Source: JAWKWH01 sp965204295 (GTDB lineage Bacteria; Pseudomonadota; Alphaproteobacteria; Rhizobiales; Rhizobiaceae). Taken from it: a stretch of DNA of 64,000 nucleotides. How positions within the stretch are numbered: the first letter of the stretch is position 1; each line of letters starts with the position of its first letter. The stretch lies in the NCBI GenBank assembly GCA_965204295.1, contig OZ241973.1, positions 3,472,001 through 3,536,000 of the forward strand, in the 5' to 3' direction. Positions 1 through 7,902 of the stretch are shown here, one piece after another. The notes beneath the pieces are model-generated. The model did not search any database. It saw only the letters and a list, made by a program, of their open reading frames with translations, and was not told the DNA's origin. The translations under genes and the position numbers were made by a program.

Positions 1-509
1 GCGACGGTCTGCCGCGCCACCCAGATCACCGGCGTCGACCTGCCGTCATGGGTCATGACCCGGTCGCCGGGTTGCAGCGTCTCGATGGCCCGCTCGCCGT
101 CCGGCGTCAGAATCGTCGTTCCGGTGGCGAAGCAGTTGAAGACCTGGGCATTGCTGGGCTGGAAACCCGTCGAGACGCCGCCCATGAACGCCAGGGTGCC
201 GAGGTTTTGTCCCTGCTCGGGGTCATAGGGGATGTAATATCGCGCTCCTCCGCCGCTGAGCGGCCTGCCGAAAATGGCGTAGGTCTCGCCTTCGTATTCG
301 ACCACGTACCCCGTGTAGGTGGTGGCATCGTTTAGGAACCAGTCGGTTCCGGCATCCAGGATGTCATCGTCTCCGGTATTGACGCTGAATCGTGGGTCCA
401 CATTGTCAGTGGCAGTAAAAACAGTCCACGAGATCGACCCGTCCGGCCCGGAGGGGAGGGGCGTCGGCGAATTAATCTCAATGTAGTTGGGGAACTCTAT
501 AACAGCCAT
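1..509 (-). CDS. Hint-domain protein, N-terminal part (runs off left edge)
   Basis: An open reading frame starts with ATG at 507-509 on the minus strand and stays open to base 1 (169 codons). An AAAGGAAAC ribosome-binding site lies a few bases upstream of the ATG. The first ~125 residues are acidic and aromatic-rich without a recognisable catalytic motif. They are followed by CFATGTTILTPDGERAIETL and a PGDRVMTHDG stretch, the hallmark start of a Hint (hedgehog/intein) self-processing module, where the Cys is the expected nucleophile. Proteins with an N-terminal structural part and a C-terminal Hint domain are common in alphaproteobacteria and are often exported. The C-terminal half lies outside the window, so whether the processing residues are intact is unknown. 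A promoter and repeat-containing leader lie upstream. Confidence 0.85.
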   Translation of the reverse strand, partial: MAVIEFPNYIEINSPTPLPSGPDGSISWTVFTATDNVDPRFSVNTGDDDILDAGTDWFLNDATTYTGYVVEYEGETYAIFGRPLSGGGARYYIPYDPEQGQNLGTLAFMGGVSTGFQPSNAQVFNCFATGTTILTPDGERAIETLQPGDRVMTHDGRSTPVIWVARQTV

Positions 510-645
510 GGGTAGTTTCCTTTCAATCCGGGGAACGAACCGGCGGAAACCCGCGGGCAAACGTTCCATTAAGATGCCGGTTGCCCGACAATCCGTCTTC
601 ACACCCCTGCCACCGATCGGGACACGGGCGCGTCATACTTCAATG

Positions 646-834
646 GCGACGCCCCGCTTGAGGCGACGCACCGCTTTGAGGCGACGCACCGCTTTGAGGC
701 GACGCACCGCTTTGAGGCGACGCACCGCTTTGAGGCGACGCACCGCTTTGAGGCGACGCACCGCTTGGGCGACGCACCGCTTTGAGGCGACGCACCGCTT
801 GGGCGACGCACCGCTTGGGCGACGCACCGCTTGA
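646..834. repeat. Tandem repeat array, about 12 units of 16-18 bp
   Basis: Units read GCGACGCACCGCTTTGAG (18 bp; five consecutive identical copies at 663-752 and one more at 769-786) or the shorter GCGACGCACCGCTTGG (16 bp; 753-768, 787-802, 803-818). A diverged 17-bp unit starts the array at 646 and an incomplete unit ends it at 834. The 16-bp units shift the frame, so the array does not encode one repeated peptide. There are no unique spacers, so it is not a CRISPR. It begins immediately downstream of a minus-strand promoter-like motif. Confidence 0.9.
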
Positions 835-838
835 CCTC

Positions 839-866
839 ACTATATGGGCCCGACCCAAACCGTCAA
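839..866 (-). promoter_or_regulatory. Sigma70-type promoter motif before the repeat leader
   Basis: On the minus strand TTGACG (861-866) and TATAGT (839-844) are separated by 16 bp. The motif and its upstream flank (CGAAAAGGCCCC) recur with one mismatch at 7677-7716. Transcription would start near 831, run through the tandem repeats and reach the Hint-domain gene at 509. The call is from sequence pattern only. Confidence 0.5.
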
Positions 867-963
867 GGGGCCTTTTCGCAGCCGGACGCCGGCAAGGCGG
901 GCCGCCCGTCGCGCATCTTGCGCGCCCGCAACCGCCGGCATGTCGCGGATATGAGTCCCGGCC

Positions 964-2478
964 CTATTGCGGCGCGACCGCGAGCCGCAACGGCCTTTCG
1001 ATCATTCTTGCAAGCTGCTCCAGCCGCCACGACGGTCTGTCGCCGTAAAGGCCGGCGAGATCGGCCGGCAGCCGCAGTTCCAGACCGCCGTCGCCAACTG
1101 CAACCCATTTCAGTCGCGGGATGACCCCGGGCATGGCCGCGGACAGCAGATATCCGACCCGCATCAAACCCGCCGCGAGTTTCGCGCGCTCGAACGATCT
1201 CGCTCCGGCGACTTCAACGAGCGCGGGCGAGACCTTCGCCGCCAGACCTTCGTGCCGGAACGCGGTGGCGAGGGCGATAAACGCCCGCCCGGGATGATCG
1301 ATTCCGACAAACGAGGTGTGCGAAATCACATTGAGCGATTGAGCGCCGCGATATTCCGGATGCGCCCGCCAGCCGATGTCGGCCAACATGCATGAGGCGC
1401 GCCGGCACCTCGCCTCGTCGGCGGTCTCGTCCACGCCGAATTTCCCGAACGAACGCCCGGTCCAGTCAGCCATCTCCCGGGCGTGCGCGATGGACCGGGA
1501 GCGAAGCAGCGCCAGTTCCCCGGCGGCGGCGGCAAGCGGGTCCAGATCGCGCTCGACATCGTTCAGAAGCGAATACAGATAACCTTCCCGCACCCCGAGA
1601 GCCGACACTTCGATATGGGCCGGCCGCATGATCCTGATGATTTCCTCCAGCACGATCGCGCCATAGGGCAACAGCGACCGGCGGTTCTTCGATACGCTGC
1701 CGATGCCCTTGACCGATTCGATTTCTCCCGACGACACCCGGCGCAGAAAACCGGCGATCCGAGCGGGCCTCATCGCGTAATGGTGTATGACGCCGAGAGG
1801 ATAGCCGTCCGAGTTCATGTGAAGACGGGCGAGATTTCTCCATGTTCCGCCCACCGCGTAGAAGACCCGCCCCCTGCCCTTCGCGAGCCAGGACGCGCGC
1901 TTGAGTTCGGATGCCACGATCCCGCGAACCCTGCCAAGATCCTCCCCCGCCATGTCGCGCAGGCGCAGGCCGCCGAGCGGCAGGGTGATGCCGTCGCCGA
2001 TCCGCGTTCCCGATACGTCGAACAATTCCAGGCTGCCGCCGCCGAGATCGCCGCCGATCCCATCCGGCGACATGAAGCCGGAAATGACGCCCAATGCGGA
2101 ATAATATGCTTCCCGGCGCCCCGACAGCACGTCGATTTCGGCGCCGAGGATTTTCTCGGCCCGCTCTATGAATTCCTGTCCGTTGACCGCCTCACGCGCG
2201 GCGGCGGTGGCGATCACATGCAGGGAGGCCGCGCCGGTTTGCGCGACCAGCGCCCGAAAACGCCTGAATTCCTCCATGGCCGCGTCGATCGCCGCCGGAT
2301 CGAGCCGTCCGGTCGAATGAACGCCCCGGCCCAGACCGGCCAGCATTTTTTCATTGAAAAGAACCGTCGGAGACCTGGTCACGCCTTCATAGACGACAAG
2401 GCGAATCGAATTGGAACCGACATCGATGATTGCGACCGGTTCGCGGCCGGGCAGCCGACCCTGCGAAAAATCGTTCAT
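964..2478 (-). CDS. ppx: Exopolyphosphatase / Ppx-GppA phosphatase
   Basis: A 504-residue protein that would remove terminal phosphate from polyphosphate or pppGpp. The N-terminus carries the ASKHA phosphate-1 motif IDVGSNSIRLVVYE (about residues 18-31). Later come ATAAAREAVNG, the Glu-containing SGRREAYYSALG and the glycine-rich GGDLGGGSLELFDV (phosphate-2), all in Ppx/GppA order. The C-terminal half looks like the helical HD-like domain of long Ppx proteins. The ATG overlaps the stop of the upstream kinase gene by four bases (ATGA), so the two are translationally coupled. The pairing of polyphosphate kinase and exopolyphosphatase is standard and supports the function. Confidence 0.93.
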   Translation of the reverse strand: MNDFSQGRLPGREPVAIIDVGSNSIRLVVYEGVTRSPTVLFNEKMLAGLGRGVHSTGRLDPAAIDAAMEEFRRFRALVAQTGAASLHVIATAAAREAVNGQEFIERAEKILGAEIDVLSGRREAYYSALGVISGFMSPDGIGGDLGGGSLELFDVSGTRIGDGITLPLGGLRLRDMAGEDLGRVRGIVASELKRASWLAKGRGRVFYAVGGTWRNLARLHMNSDGYPLGVIHHYAMRPARIAGFLRRVSSGEIESVKGIGSVSKNRRSLLPYGAIVLEEIIRIMRPAHIEVSALGVREGYLYSLLNDVERDLDPLAAAAGELALLRSRSIAHAREMADWTGRSFGKFGVDETADEARCRRASCMLADIGWRAHPEYRGAQSLNVISHTSFVGIDHPGRAFIALATAFRHEGLAAKVSPALVEVAGARSFERAKLAAGLMRVGYLLSAAMPGVIPRLKWVAVGDGGLELRLPADLAGLYGDRPSWRLEQLARMIERPLRLAVAPQ

Positions 2479-4685
2479 TTCGCGGTTGAGGCGCGCATTT
2501 TTTTCGTGGGCTTCAAGCGCATGATTCGTTTCGGCGCATGGCTCTTGAGCGCCTCGCCCCGGCCCGACAGGCTGGGATTGGTCATGAAATATTCCTGCGC
2601 ATTGAACAATTCCTCCCCCCGTTCGGGCGCGATGCGCCTCGACGTGCCGTCGGGCAATAACTCGAAACTCTGGCAGTTGTCCATGATATTGCCCAGCATG
2701 ATCTGGTCGAGCACCTGTTCATGCACGGTCGGATTGGTCAGCGGCGCGATCGTCTCCACGCGGCGGTCCAGATTGCGCGGCATCATGTCGGCGGAACCGA
2801 TATAGACAAGCGCCTCGTCGGACGGCAGCCCATATCCGTTTCCAAAGCAATAAATGCGACTGTGCTCCAAAAATCGTCCGACGATCGACTTGACCCGAAT
2901 GTTGTCGGAAAATCCCGGCGCCTGCGGGCGCAGGCAACAAATTCCGCGCACGATCAAATCGATCTCCACACCCGCCTTGCCGGCATCGTACAAGGCGTCG
3001 ATGACCTGCGGATCGACAAGCGAGTTCATCTTCATCCAGACCGCCGCCGGTTTTCCGTTTTTTGCGAACGCCTTTTCCCGCGCGATATGCTTGAGGATGC
3101 GGTCGCGCATGGTCATCGGCGAGACCGCCAGTCCCATCTTCTTGGCGGGTTCCACGTATCCGGTCACGAGATTGAAGACCTGCGCCACTTCGTGAGCCGT
3201 CTGCTGATCCGATGTGAAATAGGACAGATCGGTGTAAATGCGGGCGGTGATCGGATGGTAGTTTCCCGTGCCGAGATGGACGTAATTCCTCAGCCTGCCC
3301 TCTTCGCGCCGCACCACCTGAGACATTTTCGCATGGGTTTTCAACTCGATGAAACCGAACACGACCTGCACGCCGGCGCGCTCCATATCGCGCGCCCAGC
3401 GTATGTTGGCCTCCTCGTCGAACCGGGCCTTCAGTTCGATCAGCGCCGTGACCGATTTGCCCGCTTCCGCCGCGTCGATCAGCGCCCGGACGATCGGGCT
3501 GTCGTTCGATGTCCGGTAAAGCGTTTGCTTGATCGCAACGACATCGGGATCGTTAGCCGCCTGACGCAGAAATTGAACAACCACGTCGAACGACTCGTAG
3601 GGATGGTGAACGATGATGTCCTTTTCGCGAATCGCGGCCAGGCAATCGCCCCCGTTTTCGCGAATGCGCTCGGGAAAACGGGGATTGTAGGGCGGAAATT
3701 TCAGATCGTCGCGGGGCAGCGAGACGATTTCGGATATTTGCGCCAGATCCTGCAATCCCTCGGTCACGCTCACACGGCCGGCGGAGACGTTCAATTCATG
3801 AGCGACGAATTCGCGCAATCCGGGCGGCATGCCGGAATCGAATTCGATGCGGATCACCGACCCGCGACGGCGGCGTTTCAGCGCCGACTCGAACAGGCGG
3901 ACCAGATCTTCCGCTTCCTCCTCGACTTCGATATCGCTGTCCCGAATGATCCTGAACGTTCCCATTCCCTTGAGTTTGTATCCCGGGAACAGGTCGGTGA
4001 CATGCATTCCGACCAGATTTTCCAGGGTGACGAACTTCGTTTGGCCGTCCCGGTCGGGCAGCCGGATGAAACGGGTCAGCGCGACCGGCAGCCGCAGAAG
4101 AGCGAACATCTGCTCCTTGCGCTTCCTGTGCATGAGTTCGAGCGCTATCGAAAATCCGAGATTGGGTATGAACGGAAACGGATGGGCGGGATCGACGGAG
4201 AGCGGGGTTAGAACCGGAAAAACGCTGTCGCGAAAATGCTCTCCCAGCCATTCGCGTTCGCTTTTATTGAGATCGGACGGTCCGGCGATATATATGGAAT
4301 GCCCGGCGAGCAGTTCGAGCAACGCGGTCAGTTGCGATTGCTGATCCTTCTCCAGCCGGTCGATTTCAAGCAACACCTGCGACAGTTGCTGCTCCGGGGT
4401 TCTTCCGTCCGCCGATTTCAGCGCGATGCCTTCGCGCACCTGACCGTCGAGCCCGGCGACGCGAACCATGAAGAACTCATCCAGATTGGCCGCCGATATC
4501 GACAGGAAACGCAGACGTTCTAGCAGCGGATGATTGTCGTTCCGGCTTTCCGCGAGCACGCGGCGATTGAATTGAAGCCATGAAAATTCGCGATTGACGA
4601 AGCGCTCGGGACTTTTCGCCAGCCTTGCGGCGTCCATCGCGGGCGACGACGCGAAATCCGTCGATATCGGGGTCCGTTCGTTCAT
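2475..4685 (-). CDS. ppk1: Polyphosphate kinase 1
   Basis: Reversibly polymerises the gamma-phosphate of ATP into polyphosphate. I prefer the ATG at 4683-4685 (736 aa), preceded by GAGGAAC and followed after about 25 residues by the conserved RFVNREFSWLQFNRRVL. The frame stays open to 4775, but those 30 residues look atypical. Visible PPK1 signatures are FSISAANLDEFFMVRVAGL-type text near residue 65, the phosphohistidine region HLGTGNYHPITARIYTDL and the second active-site motif FLEHSRIYCFGNG. Length fits the family (about 690-740 aa). The stop overlaps the ppx start by four bases, forming a ppk-ppx operon. Confidence 0.95.
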   Translation of the reverse strand: MNERTPISTDFASSPAMDAARLAKSPERFVNREFSWLQFNRRVLAESRNDNHPLLERLRFLSISAANLDEFFMVRVAGLDGQVREGIALKSADGRTPEQQLSQVLLEIDRLEKDQQSQLTALLELLAGHSIYIAGPSDLNKSEREWLGEHFRDSVFPVLTPLSVDPAHPFPFIPNLGFSIALELMHRKRKEQMFALLRLPVALTRFIRLPDRDGQTKFVTLENLVGMHVTDLFPGYKLKGMGTFRIIRDSDIEVEEEAEDLVRLFESALKRRRRGSVIRIEFDSGMPPGLREFVAHELNVSAGRVSVTEGLQDLAQISEIVSLPRDDLKFPPYNPRFPERIRENGGDCLAAIREKDIIVHHPYESFDVVVQFLRQAANDPDVVAIKQTLYRTSNDSPIVRALIDAAEAGKSVTALIELKARFDEEANIRWARDMERAGVQVVFGFIELKTHAKMSQVVRREEGRLRNYVHLGTGNYHPITARIYTDLSYFTSDQQTAHEVAQVFNLVTGYVEPAKKMGLAVSPMTMRDRILKHIAREKAFAKNGKPAAVWMKMNSLVDPQVIDALYDAGKAGVEIDLIVRGICCLRPQAPGFSDNIRVKSIVGRFLEHSRIYCFGNGYGLPSDEALVYIGSADMMPRNLDRRVETIAPLTNPTVHEQVLDQIMLGNIMDNCQSFELLPDGTSRRIAPERGEELFNAQEYFMTNPSLSGRGEALKSHAPKRIMRLKPTKKMRASTAK

Positions 4686-4900
4686 GTTCCTCATTCGATC
4701 TCGATTGGACGGCTGCGTTGAAACGCCGATTCCGGTCGTTGTGCGAATCATAACCGCAATTCGCGACTTTCGCATTGATTTATGACAGGTCGCATCGTAG
4801 AGATTCCTTGCACTGGCGTATCGTTCGGGCCGGACGCTGGGAAAGAAATCCGATCCGGCGGCGCGGGAGATCGATGTAAAACCGGGGAGCGAGACAAGCT

Positions 4901-5842
4901 ATGAGAAAAATCGTGTTGCTATTGAGTGCGATCGCCTTTTTCGTTTTTGCGACGAGCCCTGGTTTTGGGACAGTATATAGATCTGGTAGTTTTGGATGTG
5001 GTGATTTTGAGGATACCGAGAGACAGTATAAAGAGCAATTAAATGATCCTGATCCTTATGTGAGTGTGACCTTAGTTTATGCTATTTGTCTCTTATTAAA
5101 AGGTGAAGTGACTAACAATCAAGACAATGTTTCCAAGGGAATGTTGATATTACATGGTTTAGCTGATCAACACAGCAATATTGTAGCTAATTATTGGATA
5201 GCAGAATACCATCTTTCAGGAGGGGATTTCAAAGGTATAGCTGATAGAAATTTGGATTTAGCCGCCCATTACTATTCAAGCACACTGGCTATCATAAAGA
5301 CTTATAATATCTACCCTCCTCTTGATTACTTTATGTGGGAGGCAACTGATAACATAGAGATGACATCTTATTATCAATTACCTCTTGTTTATTTAGCCAT
5401 GTTTTATAAAGGGGTTTCTGGTGACTACCGTGTTAGGTTACTTAACTCTCCCAGTTATGAAGGAGATCGTGACTTAGAAACTTATCCTGAATACAGAGAT
5501 AATATTATGGGTTATATTAACTTAGCAATAGAGCATGCGGGGAATTGTAAAAACCTTCCTCTCAAGAGACATTTTGATAAATCTTCTTCTCCTTATTATA
5601 TAAAAGTTTGTGCTATGTATGAGGAGAAAGCCAAGCTTTTAAAATCAGCTTATATGAAAAGTCAGCTTATTTTAAATCAGAACAACTGTAAGGATATAGG
5701 ATCTGATGAAACAGTTTTTGCCTATTGTCCTGAAAATGATGAGGCAATACAAAAAGTTGTCGATACTTATGACTCTATATTTGTAGAAATTAAGGAAATA
5801 CTCTACCCTATTCGTGACACTCTTGTATCGAATCAAAAATAA
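4901..5842 (+). CDS. AT-rich secreted protein, Sel1/TPR-like, function unknown
   Basis: A 313-residue protein with a signal peptide (MRKIVLLLSAIAFFVFATS) and at least four Cys in the mature part. Helical text such as GMLILHGLADQHSNIVANYW resembles Sel1/TPR solenoids, but I cannot assign a family. The gene stands out by composition: from about base 4970 to the stop codons are AT-rich (TTA, AGA, ATT, TAT), while the ribosome-binding site (GGGGAGCG), the start and the first ~20 codons resemble the GC-rich host. GC-rich sequence resumes directly after the stop. It lies between ppk (divergent) and the zinc-finger gene. Horizontal transfer with capture of a resident secretion signal is one explanation. 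The serine protease gene at 47326-48375 has the same pattern. Confidence 0.8.
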   Translation: MRKIVLLLSAIAFFVFATSPGFGTVYRSGSFGCGDFEDTERQYKEQLNDPDPYVSVTLVYAICLLLKGEVTNNQDNVSKGMLILHGLADQHSNIVANYWIAEYHLSGGDFKGIADRNLDLAAHYYSSTLAIIKTYNIYPPLDYFMWEATDNIEMTSYYQLPLVYLAMFYKGVSGDYRVRLLNSPSYEGDRDLETYPEYRDNIMGYINLAIEHAGNCKNLPLKRHFDKSSSPYYIKVCAMYEEKAKLLKSAYMKSQLILNQNNCKDIGSDETVFAYCPENDEAIQKVVDTYDSIFVEIKEILYPIRDTLVSNQK

Positions 5843-5888
5843 GAGTCTCTCTCTCCTCTTGCCTCAACACGGAGCGGGTTAAACAGAA

Positions 5889-6134
5889 ATGGCGGGTCGT
5901 GCGGTTCCTCATTTTCACAATAGCGGCGGGCATGCGAGAATCGACATCGGGGTCGGGGAATTCATGTGCGTCGGCGCGGAACCCCCGTTCGATCACCCGC
6001 ATGTGTTTCTGGACATGGGCGCGGAAAGCGAGAAAGTCTGCCCCTACTGCTCGACCCTGTTTCGCCATGTCGGATCCCTGGGCGAAAACGAGACGCGCCC
6101 CGAAGGGTGCGCGTTCGAACCGGCGGACGCCTGA
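5889..6134 (+). CDS. zf-CHCC (NDUFS6-like) zinc-finger protein
   Basis: An 81-residue protein with the short zinc-ribbon text DHPHVFLDMG followed by KVCPYCSTLFRH, the CxxC end of the CHCC zinc-finger family. In eukaryotes the related domain is in complex I subunit NDUFS6; in alphaproteobacteria it is a small stand-alone protein. The start is the ATG after GGAGCGGG at 5873-5880. The FAD monooxygenase gene follows after 21 bp on the same strand, an arrangement I associate with alphaproteobacteria, so the two are probably cotranscribed. Composition is back to host-like GC, only 46 bp after the AT-rich gene. Confidence 0.85.
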   Translation: MAGRAVPHFHNSGGHARIDIGVGEFMCVGAEPPFDHPHVFLDMGAESEKVCPYCSTLFRHVGSLGENETRPEGCAFEPADA

Positions 6135-6155
6135 CGGGTCGGTCGTCGCGGGCGA

Positions 6156-7361
6156 ATGTGCGCGGTGCGTCCCGGAAACAAACCGGTTCTGATCGCCGGG
6201 GGCGGCATCGCGGGGCTTAGCGCGGCGCTGGCCCTGTCGGCCGTGGGGCGCGAAGTCCGCGTTATCGAGCGCGCCGGACAGTTCGGGGAACTTGGCGCCG
6301 GCCTGCAAATCTCTCCAAACGCGTCGCGCCTGCTTGCCAGGCTCGGCGTGCTCGAAAAACTCGGCGCGAAAGCCGCCCGTCCCGGCGCCGTCCGGCTGAT
6401 GGACGCCCGGTCGGGCCGGTTGCTGGCCGAAATGCCGCTGGGGAAAACCGCCGAGGCGCGTTGGCGCGCTCCCTATCTCGTCGCTCATCGGGCGGACCTG
6501 CATGGGGCGCTCGCCGAGACGGCCGCGGCGCGGCCGAATATCGCCGTCGAGATGGGGGTGTCCGCGACCGGCGTTCGACGCGACAATGGCGGTGTGAGCG
6601 TTCTGACCGGCGGAGGCCGGACAATCGCCGCGGACCTCGTTGTCGGCGCCGACGGCGTCCGGTCCGGCCTTCGCGCCGCGGTTCGCGCCGCGCATGAAAG
6701 CCGGTTTACCGGATATGTCGCCTGGCGCGCGTTGATCGGCCCCGACGCGGTGAAGCGCCTGCCGCGCGAAGCATCGGCCATGTGCGTGACCGCGCTGCTG
6801 AACCCGCGTTTCCATATGGTGGTTTATCCGGCCGGGGGCGGCGAATGTTTCAACATCGTCGCGGTCGTGAAGGACGGGGCCGATGGCGAGCGTTGGATTG
6901 CCGACGCCGACAGGTCCGCACTGACGGCCGTGCTGCGAAACACATGCGCCGCGCCGCTGGCCGACGCCGCCGTCGACTGGACGGCCTGGCCCCTGCATGA
7001 AGTCGATTGCCGGCCTGCATGGAGCGATCGAAAGCGGCTGGCGCTCATCGGCGACGCCGCGCACGCCATGACCCCGTTTCTGGCGCAGGGCGCGGCCATG
7101 GCGATCGAGGACGGCCACGTTCTGGCGCGGCGCATTTGCGAACACGACGACGTCCTGCCGTCGGCGTTGAGACGGTTCGAGGCATCGCGCAAACCGCGTG
7201 TGGCCCGCGTCGTGAAACGCGGCGCCTTCAACCGCCTCGCGTGGCATGCGTCGGGACCGGTCGCCCGGGCGCGCAATCTTGTGCTTCGCGCCCGTTCCGG
7301 GGCGGGCCTCATGCGCGATCTCGATTGGCTTTACGGCTTCGACGCCGATCGTCCAAGGTGA
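6156..7361 (+). CDS. FAD-dependent monooxygenase (salicylate hydroxylase-like)
   Basis: A 401-residue single-component flavin monooxygenase. The N-terminal Rossmann motif is LIAGGGIAGLSAALALS; the central region carries LVVGADGVRSGLR (DG motif) and the FAD-ribityl motif is ALIGDAAHAMTPFLAQGAA. These three signatures in order define the PHBH/salicylate hydroxylase group, which uses NAD(P)H and O2 to hydroxylate aromatic or related substrates. The substrate cannot be read from sequence. It follows the zinc-finger gene by 21 bp. The last ~40 residues (Arg/Ala-rich) are typical of this family's C-terminal helices. Confidence 0.88.
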   Translation: MCAVRPGNKPVLIAGGGIAGLSAALALSAVGREVRVIERAGQFGELGAGLQISPNASRLLARLGVLEKLGAKAARPGAVRLMDARSGRLLAEMPLGKTAEARWRAPYLVAHRADLHGALAETAAARPNIAVEMGVSATGVRRDNGGVSVLTGGGRTIAADLVVGADGVRSGLRAAVRAAHESRFTGYVAWRALIGPDAVKRLPREASAMCVTALLNPRFHMVVYPAGGGECFNIVAVVKDGADGERWIADADRSALTAVLRNTCAAPLADAAVDWTAWPLHEVDCRPAWSDRKRLALIGDAAHAMTPFLAQGAAMAIEDGHVLARRICEHDDVLPSALRRFEASRKPRVARVVKRGAFNRLAWHASGPVARARNLVLRARSGAGLMRDLDWLYGFDADRPR

Positions 7362-7493
7362 TTTTCCCCGCGCATGCGCAACATGGCACGATCTTCAAGC
7401 GCCTTTCAAACGCCCTTCAAAACGGCTGTGAGGGGCTTTCGGGAGCGCGACGAAACGCCCCCGCCGCGTCGGCTCACCCCAATGCGCATTGCG

Positions 7494-7691
7494 TCAGGCG
7501 GCGGTTTTCCGGGGGGCGGCGATAAGAGGCCGCCGCGCGATGGCCGGCAATCCCCGCAACCCGTTTCGCGGCAACAGACGCCGCGCCGATATGCGCGCAA
7601 ACGGCATTTCCGCGATCAGACGATCGGCCCCGGCGATTTCGAGATAGTCGTCGTAATTGTCGAAACCGGACCGGCCGATATATAACCCCAA
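7494..7691 (-). CDS. Possible small or remnant protein, uncertain
   Basis: A 65-codon frame with host-like third-position GC and protein-like text (GRSGFDNYDDYLEIAG, then MPFARISARRLLPRNG). It has only a TTG start, which lies inside the promoter-like motif, and an in-frame TGA just upstream. It may be the tail of a lost gene rather than an expressed ORF. I recognise no family. Confidence 0.25.
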   Translation of the reverse strand: MGLYIGRSGFDNYDDYLEIAGADRLIAEMPFARISARRLLPRNGLRGLPAIARRPLIAAPRKTAA

Positions 7692-7704
7692 ACCAAACCG
7701 TCAA
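7677..7704 (-). promoter_or_regulatory. Second copy of the shared promoter-like motif
   Basis: On the minus strand TTGACG (7699-7704) and TATATC (7677-7682) are 16 bp apart, as in the motif at 839-866. A run of 23 bases around the -35 box (CCAAACCGTCAAGGGG plus TTTTCG in plus-strand orientation) is shared between the two sites with one mismatch. Leftward transcription would enter a region with no clear gene, antisense to the monooxygenase. Confidence 0.4.
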
Positions 7705-7806
7705 GGGGCGTTTTCGGCGCGGCGGCGGGTGCCCGACTATGGTGTTCCGCCACGCGCATGCAAGCGATCCGAATCAGGAAAAACAAATTGTATCCATCGG
7801 GGATTC

Positions 7807-7882
7807 TGGCAGGGGCAGCAGGACTTGAACCCGCGACCTACGGTTTTGGAGACCGTCGCTCTACCGACTGAGCTATACCCCT
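7807..7882 (-). tRNA. trpT: tRNA-Trp (CCA anticodon)
   Basis: The minus strand folds into a complete 76-nt cloverleaf: acceptor arm AGGGGTA pairing with TGCCCCT (one G-T pair), D-arm GCTC/GAGC, anticodon stem ACGGT/ACCGT around CTCCAAA with anticodon CCA, and T-arm GCGGG-TTCAAGT-CCTGC. The 3' CCA is encoded. It lies 20 bp downstream of the VOC gene in the leftward tuf group. Confidence 0.97.
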
Positions 7883-7902
7883 GTGGCCGGGCGCTACATG
7901 CA

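Larger units (their letters stand above)
510..963. other. Intergenic leader region between Hint gene and ppx
   Basis: This 450-bp interval has no convincing gene. Its readable content is the ribosome-binding site of the Hint gene, a tandem repeat array (646-834) and a minus-strand promoter-like motif (839-866). The open frames through the repeats are low-complexity Arg/Ala/Ser strings and are artefacts. A leftward transcript from the promoter would carry a leader of about 320 nt. Confidence 0.7.
7362..7806. other. Intergenic region with short repeats and promoter motif
   Basis: A 445-bp gap between the monooxygenase and tRNA-Trp. It holds three copies of an 11-bp direct repeat starting TTCAA (7394, 7405, 7416), a possible short minus-strand ORF (7494-7691) and the second copy of the promoter-like motif (7677-7704). 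In many alphaproteobacteria secE-nusG follow tRNA-Trp here; no trace of them is visible. Confidence 0.6.

Noticed and set aside
646..834. Regular repeats considered as a CRISPR array
   Set aside because: Units are directly adjacent with no unique spacers and there are no cas genes; it is a simple tandem repeat.
487..858. Open reading frames running through the tandem repeat on both strands
   Set aside because: They are low-complexity by-products of the repeat, exist in several frames at once and are broken by 16-bp units.
1483..2805. Long plus-strand frame opposite ppx/ppk
   Set aside because: Antisense shadow with no recognisable protein features; ppx and ppk motifs are unambiguous.
4901..5842. 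AT-rich gene as part of a prophage
   Set aside because: No phage genes, integrase or attachment repeats are visible near it, and only one gene has the unusual composition.
5808..7247. Long minus-strand open frame of 479 codons opposite the zinc-finger and monooxygenase genes
   Set aside because: It is a shadow of high-GC coding sequence on the plus strand; its text has no domain and it crosses two real genes.
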